Shown here: piece after piece, positions 44,201-55,904 of the stretch | How positions within the stretch are numbered: position 1 is the first letter of the stretch | Layout of the letters: every line of letters starts with the position of its first letter | From: Chondrilla cf. caribensis | Taxonomy: Eukaryota > Porifera > Demospongiae > Chondrillida > Chondrillidae | Direction of reading: 5' to 3' | DNA: 64,000 nt | NCBI GenBank assembly: GCA_964020155.1 | Contig: OZ026546.1 | Location: 901,414 to 965,413, forward strand | Position numbers and translations under genes: made by a program | The notes under the pieces: generated by a model | The model's database searches: none | What the model was told of the DNA's origin: nothing | Seen by the model: only the letters and a program-made list of their open reading frames with translations

Positions 44201-44562
44201 GTACAGATATCGATACTGGTTGCCTTGTAAAGTAGCCTCTGGCTTAAGGCCTTCCCAGTTCAAATAAGTTTCCTTGTAACCTTAACCTTATAACCTTATA
44301 GATGTTGTATCTTGTATGCTTGTTGAACATTAATTGTCAAATTATCAAGTATCATTATACGTAGTAAATAATTATATTGCGCATTTGTTAGTATCAATTG
44401 ACTCACATTTGTATGTATTGTGTAAAGTATTTTATGTATATCCACTTTTGATTAATGTATTATTGTGATATCACTTAATTGTAGGACCCACTGGAAATTG
44501 AAGTGGGAATTGTTTCAAAGCCAAAGAATGGATTGCACATCAATTTCCACCGCCGAGATTGA
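36582..44562 (+). CDS. Cytochrome P450, CYP3 clan, array copy 5, lacking exons 2 and 3
   Basis: Exons found: 36582-36664 (exon 1), then 39409-39505 (exon 4), 40081-40212, 40284-40372, 40531-40697, 41100-41227, 41295-41513, 41649-41737, 43296-43433, 43992-44154, 44485-44562. Exons 2 and 3 (156 bp, 52 codons) are not found between 36665 and 39408. Because their combined length is a multiple of three, exon 1 joins exon 4 in frame and the gene reads open for 460 aa. The product would keep the anchor, helix C, I-helix (AGYETT, with Tyr for His), ETLR and the heme loop, but lose the proline-rich hinge and the following segment. Such a protein would probably misfold. The missing interval coincides with a 1.2-kb transposable element and other foreign sequence. 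It may be a pseudogene despite open frames. Confidence 0.75.
36948..38120. mobile_element. 1173-bp TIR element flanked by TTAA in intron 1 of copy 5
   Basis: The ends AGGGCCAGTAACAT and the inverse ATGTTACTGGCCCT extend as imperfect inverted repeats for about 100 bp. TTAA lies on both sides (36944-36947 and 38121-38124). TTAA is the piggyBac target, but the ends lack the usual CCC start, so the superfamily is uncertain. No transposase is recognised inside. Confidence 0.6.
38218..38258. repeat. AAT trinucleotide repeat
   Basis: About 13 AAT units in intron 1 of copy 5. Confidence 0.9.
42419..42947 (-). mobile_element. hAT transposon remnant in intron 10 of copy 5
   Basis: The ends TAGTGCTGGGCG and CGCCCAGCACTA are typical hAT termini. 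On the minus strand, about 42760-42655 encodes the conserved C-terminal transposase dimerisation segment with the motif SSERLFSTAGNI and LDDDNV. The rest of the transposase is missing. A clear 8-bp target duplication is not visible. Confidence 0.75.
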
Positions 44563-44872
44563 GAAAGACACTGCAGTCATCTATACTGCATGGTATCTAT
44601 TCCAAATATTCACTAATTCTCTTCATTTTATTAATTCATAATATCATAATCTCAACATTAGTCTCATTTTCTATAGTAAAATTATCACCACGCTTTCTAT
44701 AAAATTAATAACCTATAATAATTATTATAGCCCTAACAAAATAAAATGGCGGATCAAGGGTCGATCGGCTACGCCAGACTAGTTTCTGTATTCTCGGATA
44801 TGCAGGCGTATACGGTATAGAGTTTGGTCTTCGACGTGCATCCAAATTAAATACACGGGTACCAGAGAATCG
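44563..44872 (+). promoter_or_regulatory. Short spacer and upstream region of copy 6
   Basis: Only 310 bp separate copies 5 and 6. The block 44745-44800, with AAAATGGCGG (44753-44762), matches the region before copy 5. The rest is the 3' flank of copy 5, similar to that of copy 4. Confidence 0.45.
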
Positions 44873-47800
44873 ATGGATCCTTTCTCTCTACTTTTCAGCA
44901 CCTACGGTCTAATAACTTTGTTGGTACTCCTGTGTTCAATCTACATCTACTACAGGTGAGGCTACTATCTCTCGGTAAAGGCTCAATTGTGAAAGTTGCT
45001 AGGAGTGTGTTGATCCACAGATCCTAAGGTCACTAAGACCTTCTTATCACAGTTGTGCGGAGAAACCATACGTAGATTATGAAAATAATAATATTATTTG
45101 TTCACACTTGTTATTACTCCAATCGAAGAGTAACGATTGCGTATCTGGCCTCGTATACGTAAGTAAGACCATTAATCCTCTGGTTATAAGACATGATATG
45201 GCGATTTTGAAACCTAGCTGTCTAATACAGTCACCTCTGGTTCTCATGTGCAGCGTGGACTAATGTGTTTGGCATTGGTGCCTCACTTCCGACCACGATA
45301 TTCCCTCGCTTAGGTCTACTTGTTCACTCATGCATATCAACCCCTCTCTATAGACTTCAGCGTTTATGTTCACATGGTTAATGTCTACTAGTAGGTATGT
45401 AACAGCAAGATGAAGCAGTAATTGACCTCATCACTGCTGTAGCACACCTAAACAGGCTACAGTAATAGCACACAGTGCCCAATACTATGATACACTACAT
45501 CGTGTACAATATATTGATACTGGTCCAGCGTACATGATATCCTTTAGATATTGTGAATAACTACATATCAAGGCAAAATGGTTGATTGGCTAGGCGTCGT
45601 CATGGGAAAAATTAAATGCAATTCATGAGCCAAATGATTATTTAATTCAAACGTTTCAACAGCTCACTGCTGTCTTCGTCAGTGGTATACAGGGTGTATG
45701 GATGTGCTTGTACATGCATGTGTTGACAGGTGATGATGTGTTACATAATGGTGACATGTGAATAATAATGAGACAGAAATATTAAAATACAAACGAGTTC
45801 AGTTTCTAAACATATAGATAACATGAAAGTAGGGGGGGCTAAAGCAGTTGTCTGTATGTGGAGGGTAAGGTACCAAGTTCTCTGTTCAGTGTGTGTGTCT
45901 CCTTGTGGATCATCCAGGACTCTGACAGGCATCGTCTACATATCAATATTTCACTCAACACTGCATATACGTATGTATAAAGTAGTCAACCAGTATTGAT
46001 TATAAGTGCAGTCAAACTTGACTCACAAGTACCCAGGGTAACACGTGTCTGGTTGTTGTATACACTTCACACCTATTTTGTGTACACTATAACACAGATA
46101 GCAAGCACGTATGCACCTCTTATGGGAATGTTTGGCTGTTTATCTATTAGGCCCTGTATAGTTACTGAATGTCATGATATTGTTGCTCTGTAGTCAATCC
46201 CATCCTTTCACAGAATATCCATGTATGTATTCTAGCTAATATAGTATACTGTATACAGTATGGTATTCTTTCTGCAGATATGGACATGCGCCGTACAGTT
46301 ACTTCACAAGCCAGGGCATCCCAGGACCCAAACCAAAACCGTTTATTGGAAATTTGGGACTGGTACATAAATTTAAGGCAAGCAATTATAATTATTATCC
46401 ACAAGTAATTTGAGCTTTTGTATGAACTACACAGCTATGTCTTCAACCTTGACTAGGGTAACATGAGGGCTTTGAGCTCACACCTCGTGAAATCATATGG
46501 ACCCATCAATGGGTAAGAAATTGCGATAATGTGTTCACATGCATGTCTTTGTACCTACAGGTGTACCTAACTGAAGTGGTTGCATGTTAATACTGGTTGT
46601 GAACAAGTTCAGAACCTCGCAATGATGTAGGTCGTAGAGGAAAAATGGCTGATAAAAATGGACGATGAAATGCTGCCCATCTCGGTGTGCCAAATGACAT
46701 ATGGAGCAACGTACCCTACAATAACTTGGAGGGAATTGAAAAATCGACAAATAGAAATTTTAGATATACATTTGTTTTTTTTTTAGATACATACGTACTT
46801 GCCAGCCATCTATCGAGGATCCTGAGAGATCAGAGTACGAAAACTGAGTAGCTTTCTTTGCGTATCACTCACCATTTAGCTGGCTGTTAGAAACATCTCT
46901 TACCTTATTTTGTAGCATACACTTGCATCTGGACCAAAATTGTGAATATTTCATTCAAAAAGCATGGGCGACTTCGATCTGTCTCCCCTATGTGACGGAA
47001 ACATTTAACCTCGCTAAACCACTCATGAATTATAATCGACTGCATTCATACGTGATGAAATGTACGACTGTTGATATTTGTGATATTTGGTTTAGGGATG
47101 GGAATGAGGGACTTATGACGTATAAAATGTAATCATGTCCATTTCTCAACTAGTACGTATACGTATGATTATAGACATTACATATTTATATCAAGGAAAT
47201 GCCCATAAACTATTATCAATAAGACTCGAAGTGTTTGGGTACTCACCTAGAGCAACAGACCCTATATCCTTGTGACATACCATGCTGTATTCTCCTGTAT
47301 GCAGATTGTATATTGGTACCAAACCTTTTCTGTTCGTTACTGATCCGGACATGATACAGGAAGTGATGGTGAAGAAGTTTGACAAGTTTGTGGATCGTGT
47401 GGTAAGGACATGTTCAAGAATGTGGTTCCACATCAACATGCTATCTGCGATTCACATACTTCCATGTGGTGTAGTGTGCCTTTATGCACAGCAAATTCTC
47501 ATTGATCCACCGCAATTTTTTTAAATGTTCTAAATTCCCTTTGTGAGTAAAGTGACCAAATTGCTGAGCATCAGTGTACCAAGACTACCAAGACTTTCAT
47601 GTGTTATGTAGTATACGACGGCTCTACTCATTCTACACTGTAGGTCAGTTCAGCTGGCTTCAAAATCAAAGTGGGCGGGAAGTTTTACCTTGGCACAGCC
47701 GACACTGTTGGAGATGACTGGAGGAAGCGAAGACATTTCATTTCTCCTGCTTTCAGCACTCTCAAGATAAAACTGGTGAAGATGACACTTTAGCTCTAAT

Positions 47801-50800
47801 CACGTGTCCGATGTATGAGTGAAGTATTTATTTCTTTTTGTTGTAGATGGAGCCCCTCATCAAGGAGAGTACAGTACGTCTGGCAGAGAAGATATCTGTA
47901 CTGGCAGAGAAAGGAGAAACTGTGGAAGTACTTGGGTGAGTAGTGGTGTTGCTAATTTACATACTATGAACCTAAATACTGGGTAAAAGGTCAAATAAAC
48001 CCTCTTCAGTTAAGTGTGCTCTGCGTGCATGTGTGCCTGCGTGCGTGTGTTATATGTTATCCTATTCTTATCAATGTATGTCCATATGTACGTTTGTACA
48101 CCTATTGGTATAGGATTAACGTTAGCTTGGGTGAGGATAACTACGTAGCTTTCTGTCTTGTGCATGCTTCACCACAGAACAGCTGTGGGAGACATGGGTG
48201 CTGGGGCCTGGATACACGTGTGTACCCCCTAGCCTAGACTATTGGGAACTTGCTCACATGCATACACTCCGCAGTTGAAAATGGCACCCTTTTAATTGAC
48301 TATATACTTTCTTGTCCTGCACGCTTATAAGCTATCTCAAGTAGATGGATTGATACATACACAGATCCGCCTCTGGTTGTGTGGCCGTGCCTATGGATGT
48401 TTATATAATATTAATATTCCACTTGCTTAATTGCATTCAAATAAAGCTATGGGACAGAAATCCACCAAATACTCGGTAATCACGACTGAGGTGCTGGAGA
48501 GTGTCCTCCACAGGTCAAAAGTGACTGTCGTGCTGATGTTTTAAAGTGTTAATTGTTTTTCGTCCTTTTGTTTGCGGCTAACCCCAATTTTCAACCTACT
48601 TTGTCACACAGCACAGTGGTAGTGGTTGTAGTGGTAGCTTTGTATTTCCATGCGACAAAGATTTTCGAATAGGGATTTCAGACTGTGAAGTTTCCAACTG
48701 TTGTCGGGAAAATCCTCTAGGATTCAGGAGCGTTTAAAATAGTAGTCTGGTGAAGAGAGTTCTTCATCTGGACGTTCCAACCCTGTGGGTCGTCTTCAGC
48801 AGCTATCGTCTTCAGCAGCTGTCGTCATCTGTCAGCAGCCGTCTGCTGAAGACGACCACTGGGTTGAAACGTCCGAATGAAGAACTCTCTTCACCAGACT
48901 ACTGTTTTAAACGCTCCTGAATCCTAGAGGATTTTCCCGACAACAACAAAGATTTTGATAAATTTTTATTGTACATAGGTTGACATTGCTATTGTGGTAG
49001 AACATCAACTGTTAAGTCTGCATTGCGGCCATTGCTAAACAATATACGTATATATGTAATCATTAGTTCCAGCAACGTTACACTGAGTTGCCTGCCTACA
49101 CAAGTCAGCTGGTAGCATATGGAAACCACTCACCACATAAGCCGTACAGTACATACGTACATTCGTGCAGTTAGTCTTCATTTGTATTCATTCATTTCTT
49201 GTATGCAGTCTCTACAGCAAGATGACCATGGAGGTGATACTGTCCACTGCATTTGGAAGGTCTGTTGATGTACAAGGAGGAAAGGGAGGGAAATTGTATG
49301 AAGATGCCCGCGGTGTTTTTGCTGCTGTTTCAGGGAAGAAGTCAGCGGTGTTATCACTTATCTTCTTCCTTCTAAGTACGAGGCTAAGGATGTATCTATT
49401 TCAATGTCTAGCTTGTTTGATATTAGTATTGTTATAGTCTAAAAAAACATACGTACATAATCAGTGATGTACGTATGCACACTGTGTACGTACATGGTTG
49501 TGTGTGTGCTTGTTTATGTGTACATATGTACGTATGTGTGTGTGTTACGCATGTGCGTGTGTGCGTGTGTGAGAGAGTGAGTTTGGATATGGACTATTTG
49601 ATATTCATGTGTGTGCATGACTGTTGGTTCTTTTGTTCTCCATTGACAGTGTCCTTTCCAAAACTTGAGACTATACTGTCACCAGTTCTTAGTAGGATTT
49701 TTGATACTCTCCCTCGTTTGACTGATGCTGCCTCAAAGATCGTTGAGATGAGGACAAAGGAAGGGAATGATGTTGCTGTGAGTAACCAACTAGGATAGTT
49801 TCCAAGACTCGCCATAGTAATCACGTACAGTACAGTGTAGTTCATATGAAATGAACATCACCTAAAGCAAGAGAATGTGGTCTATGTAGACAGGTGGCCT
49901 TCGTATGGCTAATGAGATTCTGAATGACTGAATAGGGATTTCGGACTGCAAAGTTCCCAACTGTTGTTGGGATTGAGGAGGATTAATTTCCAAACACTCC
50001 TCAATCAAAAAAAAGGATTCTTCCAACAACAGATAATTTTCCAACAGTGGCCTTTTTAAACAGGTGGTATTACGGGTGGTTACACCGTATGTGTGTATTG
50101 TAACCGAAATTAATCGAGTGATCTTTATCTGTTTCTACTTGTACACCTATTCAGAGAAAGGATCTTCTCCAATTGTTGATTGACGCTGGTGATGAAGAGA
50201 CTAAACTGAGTACGGGAGAAATTGTAGCTGATTCTGTTGGTTTTCTGTTGGCTGGTTACGAGACAACCAGTATAGCTATCACTTTTGCTACCTACTTGCT
50301 GGCTAAGAACCCTGAAGTACAGGAGAAGCTTGCTAATGAGGTTCATGAATACTTTGATGAGAATCCAGTGAGTGATCATGATGTTGTGTGTTTTCTGTTT
50401 GCATGTGCATTTCAACCGTGCATGCATACAAATATGTATATACATACGATATATACGTATATATATATATATAATAATATATATATATATATATATATGG
50501 TAGGTGCCAAAATAAACTTTGCGTTCTGTTTCATACAGACGAATACGAAATGCTGGAACGGATCGTGTATTCGTGTGGAACGGTGTTGATCAACACTAAC
50601 TAACACATAACTTTATAAACGTGTGTACATTTCGTTGTGTATCATTAAAGTCCGGTTTACTCTGGAGAGACGTGCGGTGAAGCAACCATAGTCTACAGCC
50701 ATCATAGAAAGTAGAGTATTGTAGTTCGCTATTCAAATGGCATCAACTCACCTACTATCCAAGTTTGTTTGAGAGAAGAAGGAATTCATACAACAGGGAT

Positions 50801-53800
50801 GGGTCTTAATGTGTAAATTTATCAAAAGGTGAGTTCACTGGATCGATCGATCGAGAAACGCCGTTTTCTTCATTCCGGAAGATGCCTCCACTGCTTAGAT
50901 GAATCCATTTGTGGTAGTTTTATTCGGTACTAATCATTCTGTACTTTGATAGAATACGTTCAAATCAACACATTTCGTTCTCTCCGTCTTTTTGCAAGTT
51001 CCATTTCGTTCAGTTCCGTTCTGTTTTCGTTTTTTTTCCGTAGGCAAAAAGTACGAAGCTGCGTTTAGACGGAACGGAACGCAAAGTTTATTTTGGCGCC
51101 TACCGTATATGTATGTATTGACTGCAATGTTAAATGTTTGTTTTTATGGTTCCTTTCTCAGGACAAGTCGATGTACAATGCCACACATGAAGTGGAGTAT
51201 CTTGACATGGTTCTGAGTGAGACGTTACGATTGTACCCACCAGTAGGAGAGTGAGTTGTTATTGTTTTCACTCCCACAACCTTCCTCTGCTTTCGTGGGG
51301 TTCCAAACATTTCATCTTCGTAGTCTGTTCCAGACATGGTGGAGGCTATGAAGTCTCCTTTCCATGCACCAACCCTCCCTCCTCACTCCAATGCTTGAGT
51401 AGTGTACAGGCTATGAAGTGAGGAGAGTGGTCTGATCTGGGAGACATTTTTATCAGCCTGGATCAGTAAGAGTACTACAGATCATTCTCCTTACTCCAAT
51501 GCTAGAGTAGTGTACAGGCTATGAAGTGAGGAGAGTGGTCTGGTCTAGGAGACATTTTTATCAGCCTGGATCAGTAAGACTACTACAGATCACTAATATC
51601 CTGCAGTTTCAGACAAAAGACTGGATACAGTGAATATTGAAACGTATTCGCTTATAATAATTATGGCTATGCTATACAAGTAATCTGTAATCTCGCACTT
51701 CTACCATCTGCCATTTTTCTGTATACCAATTTGGACATTTGTATGGGCTTCAGTTACAGATAATCTGCCACGTTTTAAGAAGTCTTAGTGTAGAGCAAAA
51801 TAGCAGCAAAGTGTTCTAAAATTGACTTGACAATGAAGCAGAAGAAATAGATTTCTGATTACAGAAAAAAGAATCTGATGATAACATATGAAATACTCAC
51901 AGACCTTTTCTCAAAGAAGCAGAACGTATAAATTGTGCGATGAATGGTAGGAGACATCCTGAAGAAGATCAGTATAATCCACCATATTATTTATCTGTCA
52001 CAATTTCATCCAAACCGATTGCAGTGGATTAGCGCATATTCACTGTTACAGTAGTGTCATAGTTTCTTCATGATTGCCTGGAATGTGTGTGGAGAGACAT
52101 GCACACATAATATGTACATGACCCTATTGCGTTGTGTAATGTGTGGGTGTGGTCAAGAGCTGCTATCAATTGTGTTGTATGTACGTAGTAATAGTAGTAG
52201 CCTGTCTAGGTGTGCCCCAGCTGTGAACAAGGTGATAATTGATTCATGGAGGGCAGGCTGCAACTAATATGTAGCATGTATGCATATAAAACTGCATAAA
52301 CCTTGGTTGAAAGGCTAATGGAACCAATCAAACAGTGTATTCTCAGTGCAGATGGAATACACTTTAAATTTCTTTTTAATATTCTTACTAACAACGTTAT
52401 TGCTAGTCTAAAGTTTGCTTAAATTTCCTCTCATGGTGGAACTGTCAGAACTATCAGCTGTGCAATAAAGAATGTGTCATCAACAGATATGAATACACTT
52501 TCCCTTTGATCTACTTACTAACCAGCTAGTCTAAACATTGTATTTGATATTTTTCATCTTCTCTCATGACAGAACATTTCGTCTGTGTAATGAAGAATGT
52601 GTTATCAACGGAGTTACCATCAAGAATGGGGTACAAGTGTTCATTCCGTTTACAGGCGTCCACAAGAATCCAGATCTCTGGCCAGAACCTGAGGAATTCA
52701 TCCCAGAGCGGTGAGTGTGTGTGGGTGTTAGTACGTGTACATAATTTGCAGATGTCAACATGACACACATGAATGTTCACAACTAGTCCATAGACATAGG
52801 GTTATGTAATGTCTCTCTGTCTTTCAACATTTCCCTCAGAGTAATGATTGTGTGTAGCTTACGTAAGGGACATATTCAAACTACAGTTTGATGTACAGTC
52901 AAACTTGCTTAGTAAGTATCTTGAAGGGCACACCAAATCTGTACTTCTTATCAGAGGTACTTACTATCAGTATTGGTTGACATGAGCTAGGGACTGAGTG
53001 AGGTGTACTCACTAACCAGGAGTATGTACTAACCCCAGTGATTACTAAGCAAGTTGCACTGTATAGTAATGTAGTTCAGATGGTGTTCAGTGATGTGCTC
53101 ACAATGACCCCTTACTCCCAAAGCTGAAGCCTCAAACTCTCCACCAACTCTAATTCATACACACTGACCTGGTCACCACATATTGCACTTTGTAGGCAAG
53201 TGTTCCAACCCTCAATGTTCACTCAATCACAATACATGTACATACCTGTGTACTTATGATGATGTCATGGTGGTAGAAATTGCTATTGTACTATTACCAT
53301 GGCAATGGACAGTTACTTTTTGAGTCATTACTATTTCTATGTGGTGTGAGTACTTGTTTATTGTGTACATTTCGTTCATGTGTTTACATGTTTAAGTATA
53401 TACGTTTTGTTTATATGTGTGTAGGTACATGTTTATATATGTGCATTTAATTTGTTTATGAGTGTACATTCAATTTGTTTGTTTATTTATGTGTGTTATG
53501 TTTTGTGTGTTTACATGTTTACATTTGTACATATAACATGTGCCCTTATTTTACTTATTCCACCTTCATATATTCAGGATAATAATTTATTGATATTACT
53601 ACATATACACAGGTTCACAGCAGAGGAGAAGGCTAAGCATCATCCTTGTGCTTACCTTCCATTTGGTCTTGGACCTAGAAACTGTGTTGGAATGAGGCTT
53701 GCACTGATGGAAGCTAAAATGGCTCTCATTGAGATTGTCAGGAACTTCAAGATTGAGTTGTCTCCAGAGACAAAGGTGCTTATTATTCGTGTCTGTACAA

Positions 53801-54194
53801 TGTCATATGGATTGTGTGTACATATCAGTACAGATATGTACACACAATCCATATGTACACTCACACAAAAACTGTGTGAGAGGCAGGATGGGCTAGGGAT
53901 GGGGACTAGGTCCAAGGTCCAGGTAGGATGATTCAACTAATTATTGTAGATACAGTGCATTTGAAATTATATGTAATGACATTGTATTAATCAACAGTTG
54001 CAGTTATTTTGCCAACTAGTGAGGTGCGTAATTGTCTGAAAAATGAACATCAATCTATTAAGGCTTAGCATGTCAACTGACGTCATAATACAAACTGCTT
54101 TTATCCTTGTATTCAGGAACCCTTGGAGTTGGAATATGGTGCCATTGTGAAACCAAAGAATGGACTTCATGTCACCTTCAGCCATAGAGAGTGA
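44873..54194 (+). CDS. Cytochrome P450, CYP3 clan, array copy 6 (13 exons, 510 aa, GC-AG intron 2)
   Basis: Exons: 44873-44955, 46278-46377, 46457-46512, 47305-47401, 47644-47775, 47847-47935, 49209-49375, 49650-49777, 50155-50367, 51162-51250, 52573-52710, 53613-53775, 54117-54194. The most diverged copy: exons 2-5, 7-9 and 13 differ at many residues, while exon 6 matches copy 2 base for base and exon 12 is almost the same as in the other copies. Exon 2 ends AAG followed by GCAAGC, so intron 2 is a GC-AG intron; all other junctions are GT-AG. Exon 9 is two codons shorter than in the others. The hinge PGPKPKP, WRKRR, AGYETT, ETLR, PER and heme loop (GMRLA rather than GMRFA) are present. It ends SHRE rather than HRRD or RRRD. 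Predicted intact microsomal monooxygenase. Confidence 0.9.
45570..45965 (-). mobile_element. 3' fragment of a Penelope-like retroelement with hammerhead-like motif
   Basis: On the minus strand 45957-45838 reads open to a stop and contains ETHTLNRELGTLPSTYRQLL. This matches the tail of Penelope-like proteins after the GIY-YIG endonuclease (pattern NRxxG...LPxxYxxLL), which I recognise by pattern only. About 150 bp further on is CTGACGAAGACAGC, a loop, then GCTGTTGAAACG (about 45684-45652), which resembles the core of the hammerhead ribozymes known in these elements. The 5' part of the element is missing. It sits antisense in intron 1 of copy 6. Confidence 0.6.
48671..48960. repeat. Large inverted repeat in intron 6 of copy 6
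   Basis: Arms of more than 100 bp: 'gtcgggaaaatcctctagga' through 'gtctggtgaagagag' to 'gtcgtcttcag', mirrored to the right of about 48830. Both arms end inward in a CTGAAGACGACC...GGTTGAAACG-type motif, like the hammerhead-like core at 45652-45684. The outer sequence 'gatttcagactgtgaagttt' recurs in intron 8 at about 49927-49965 next to another small inverted repeat (to 50040). Confidence 0.7.
50459..50498. repeat. AT microsatellite in intron 9 of copy 6
   Basis: TA repeat immediately left of a TIR element. Confidence 0.9.
50498..51105. mobile_element. About 608-bp TIR element in intron 9 of copy 6
   Basis: The left end GGTAGGTGCCAAAATAAACT (50499 on) is mirrored at the right as AGTTTATTTTGGCGCCTACC (ending 51104), about 28 bp with one mismatch. 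The flanking bases fit a TA duplication. It is absent from intron 9 of the other copies. No transposase is seen. Confidence 0.65.
52449..52484 (+). pseudogene. Relic of a duplicated exon 11 start, copy 6
   Basis: About 36 bp (ctgtgcaataaagaatgtgt region) closely match the start of exon 11, 124 bp before the real exon 11 at 52573, with substitutions that break the frame. The upstream 'cctctcatg' is also repeated. It looks like a decayed partial duplication of exon 11 with its acceptor. Confidence 0.55.
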
Positions 54195-55294
54195 TGCCAT
54201 ATATGGAATACCTTTACTCTGTACTTTATGAGGATAGTTTGTATTGCGCTTGCAGAAATTCTATAGACAAACTACATATTAGTATAAAAATAGTTATTAA
54301 CATACTTTATTAGTTTTCATGCTTTGTTTAGCATATTATGTTCGCTATAATTACTTTTGTTTTAAGTTAGACTGTAATCTTGGAAGAAATGTGTACATCA
54401 CTTTCTACGTATAATACTGAGTTTGTTAATTTTAGTAATGAACGCATCCATGAATGAATTGTCCACAATACAATTTTAATCAAGTTTTATACAATTATAA
54501 TGATAATATTCTGCATTATATTGTTGTTGTAGATATAAAAGTAATTCAGTTTACACAACTAACTATATAGGTCTGGTCAACGTCTACGTACGTAACATGC
54601 TCCTTTGATCCATCATGAGCACTATGCCAGAAGGTGCTATATATTGTAATATATAGCGCTATATTCTCCCAGCTGCAGACATTGAAAATATTAATTTTTT
54701 TAGATTTTTCCAAGTTACAACAGTTACTATAGGGTTACAGGTCACATATCCATGGAGATGGTGAGTGCTTCATAATTAGGGGCTGCCTGTGGCAGCCCCT
54801 ATATTGTTTTCATTTCGACTTCCGGTATGTAACGCTCGTCCGATATTATATATATATATAATATGTGTTCCTACGCATAACCGCAACAATGAATTTATAT
54901 TAGAATTTATATTGCGGGAAATAAAGATGGCCGATTTCGAACGCTGACAATTTGAAATTGGGCTAGAATTCGTGCGCTGAAGCTCCGCCGAACGTAATAA
55001 CTTCAGCGAAGGTTCTTCTAAACCTAACAAAGACGCCAAGTAATTCGAGTGCGGGGGGCGGCAGTCCCACGAGTTTTTAAACTCGAATTACTTGTTTTAT
55101 TTAGTCCACGACCCCAGCTAGGTGTAGAACAAATGTTATCAGTTTGAAATACCACATATGCCATGTCCCACACTAAAGAGGGCTTTTATTTATAATTCCT
55201 ATAATATAACATGAATCATTCCTCCGTCTGTGCAGTTATGCTCAATACTCGTGTGCATTACGTATATTAACTCGTATGTTTCTAGTTTCGAAAA
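54195..55294. other. Spacer after copy 6 with repeated and hairpin sequences
   Basis: No gene seen. It holds a short hairpin (AGGGGCTGCC / GGCAGCCCCT, 54778-54800), a segment 54855-55030 that recurs at 61025-61190, and a 14-bp inverted pair (CAAGTAATTCGAGT at 55037-55050 and its inverse at 55081-55094). The upstream motifs of the other P450 copies are not recognisable before copy 7. Confidence 0.5.
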
Positions 55295-55377
55295 ATGGAT
55301 TCTCTGTCGGTTCTTTTCAGTACTTACGGTCTCATCACACTGTTAGTACTGCTGTGTTCTCTGTACATATACTGCAG
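55295..55377 (+). pseudogene. Cytochrome P450 array copy 7: orphan exon 1
   Basis: An open 83-bp exon starting MDSLSVLF and ending in the same split Arg codon and 'gtgagt' donor as the other copies. It encodes a membrane anchor closest to copies 5 and 6. No exon 2-13 is found downstream before 64000; instead a retrotransposon begins 228 bp later. It is either a relic left after deletion or the first exon of a broken gene. Confidence 0.75.
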
Positions 55378-55604
55378 GTGAGTGAGTATACAAGTGCCCT
55401 TGGTCAAGTGAAGGACTGCACGCTGTTTCGATACCGACAACATATCCTGAGGGGGAAGCGTCTGGTTATGCCATAATACACAATATCAAGGAAGCATGAG
55501 TATATGATCTCTTTTGTGCAAAACTATCTTTTTATTATTACTGTAATTATCATTATAATATTTAATTGTAAAATTATATTATATATGCATAACTTATGTG
55601 TATT

Positions 55605-55865
55605 TGTGGCGGCGTGGTACTCCGTGAGAGACGTAGCGGCCACTTTCCTCGATGTCACGAACGAAATGAACAAACTTCAATAATTAACTGATCATTCACT
55701 CTAACCAACTAAGTCTACACTCTATCTCCAGGCTACACGTGTCTGTTGTGTGCGCATGCGTGTATGCGGTGTATGTTAGCACGTGACATACAGCGCGAGA
55801 TACAAAAATCACCCATGCATAACTAAGTACAAGCACACACGATACATTAATGTCTGTACGCCACA
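55605..55865 (-). repeat. 3' LTR of the Ty3/Gypsy element
   Basis: 261 bp, starts TGTGGCGGCG and ends ACGCCACA on the plus strand; identical to 60121-60381 by eye. Confidence 0.95.
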
Positions 55866-55904
55866 GTACTCCCCCCCCAGTGAGCAACCAGTGAACGATA
55901 AGTG

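Noticed and set aside
45652..45684. Calling a confirmed hammerhead ribozyme
   Set aside because: The core letters fit but the canonical register of stem II pairs poorly, so only a hammerhead-like motif is reported.
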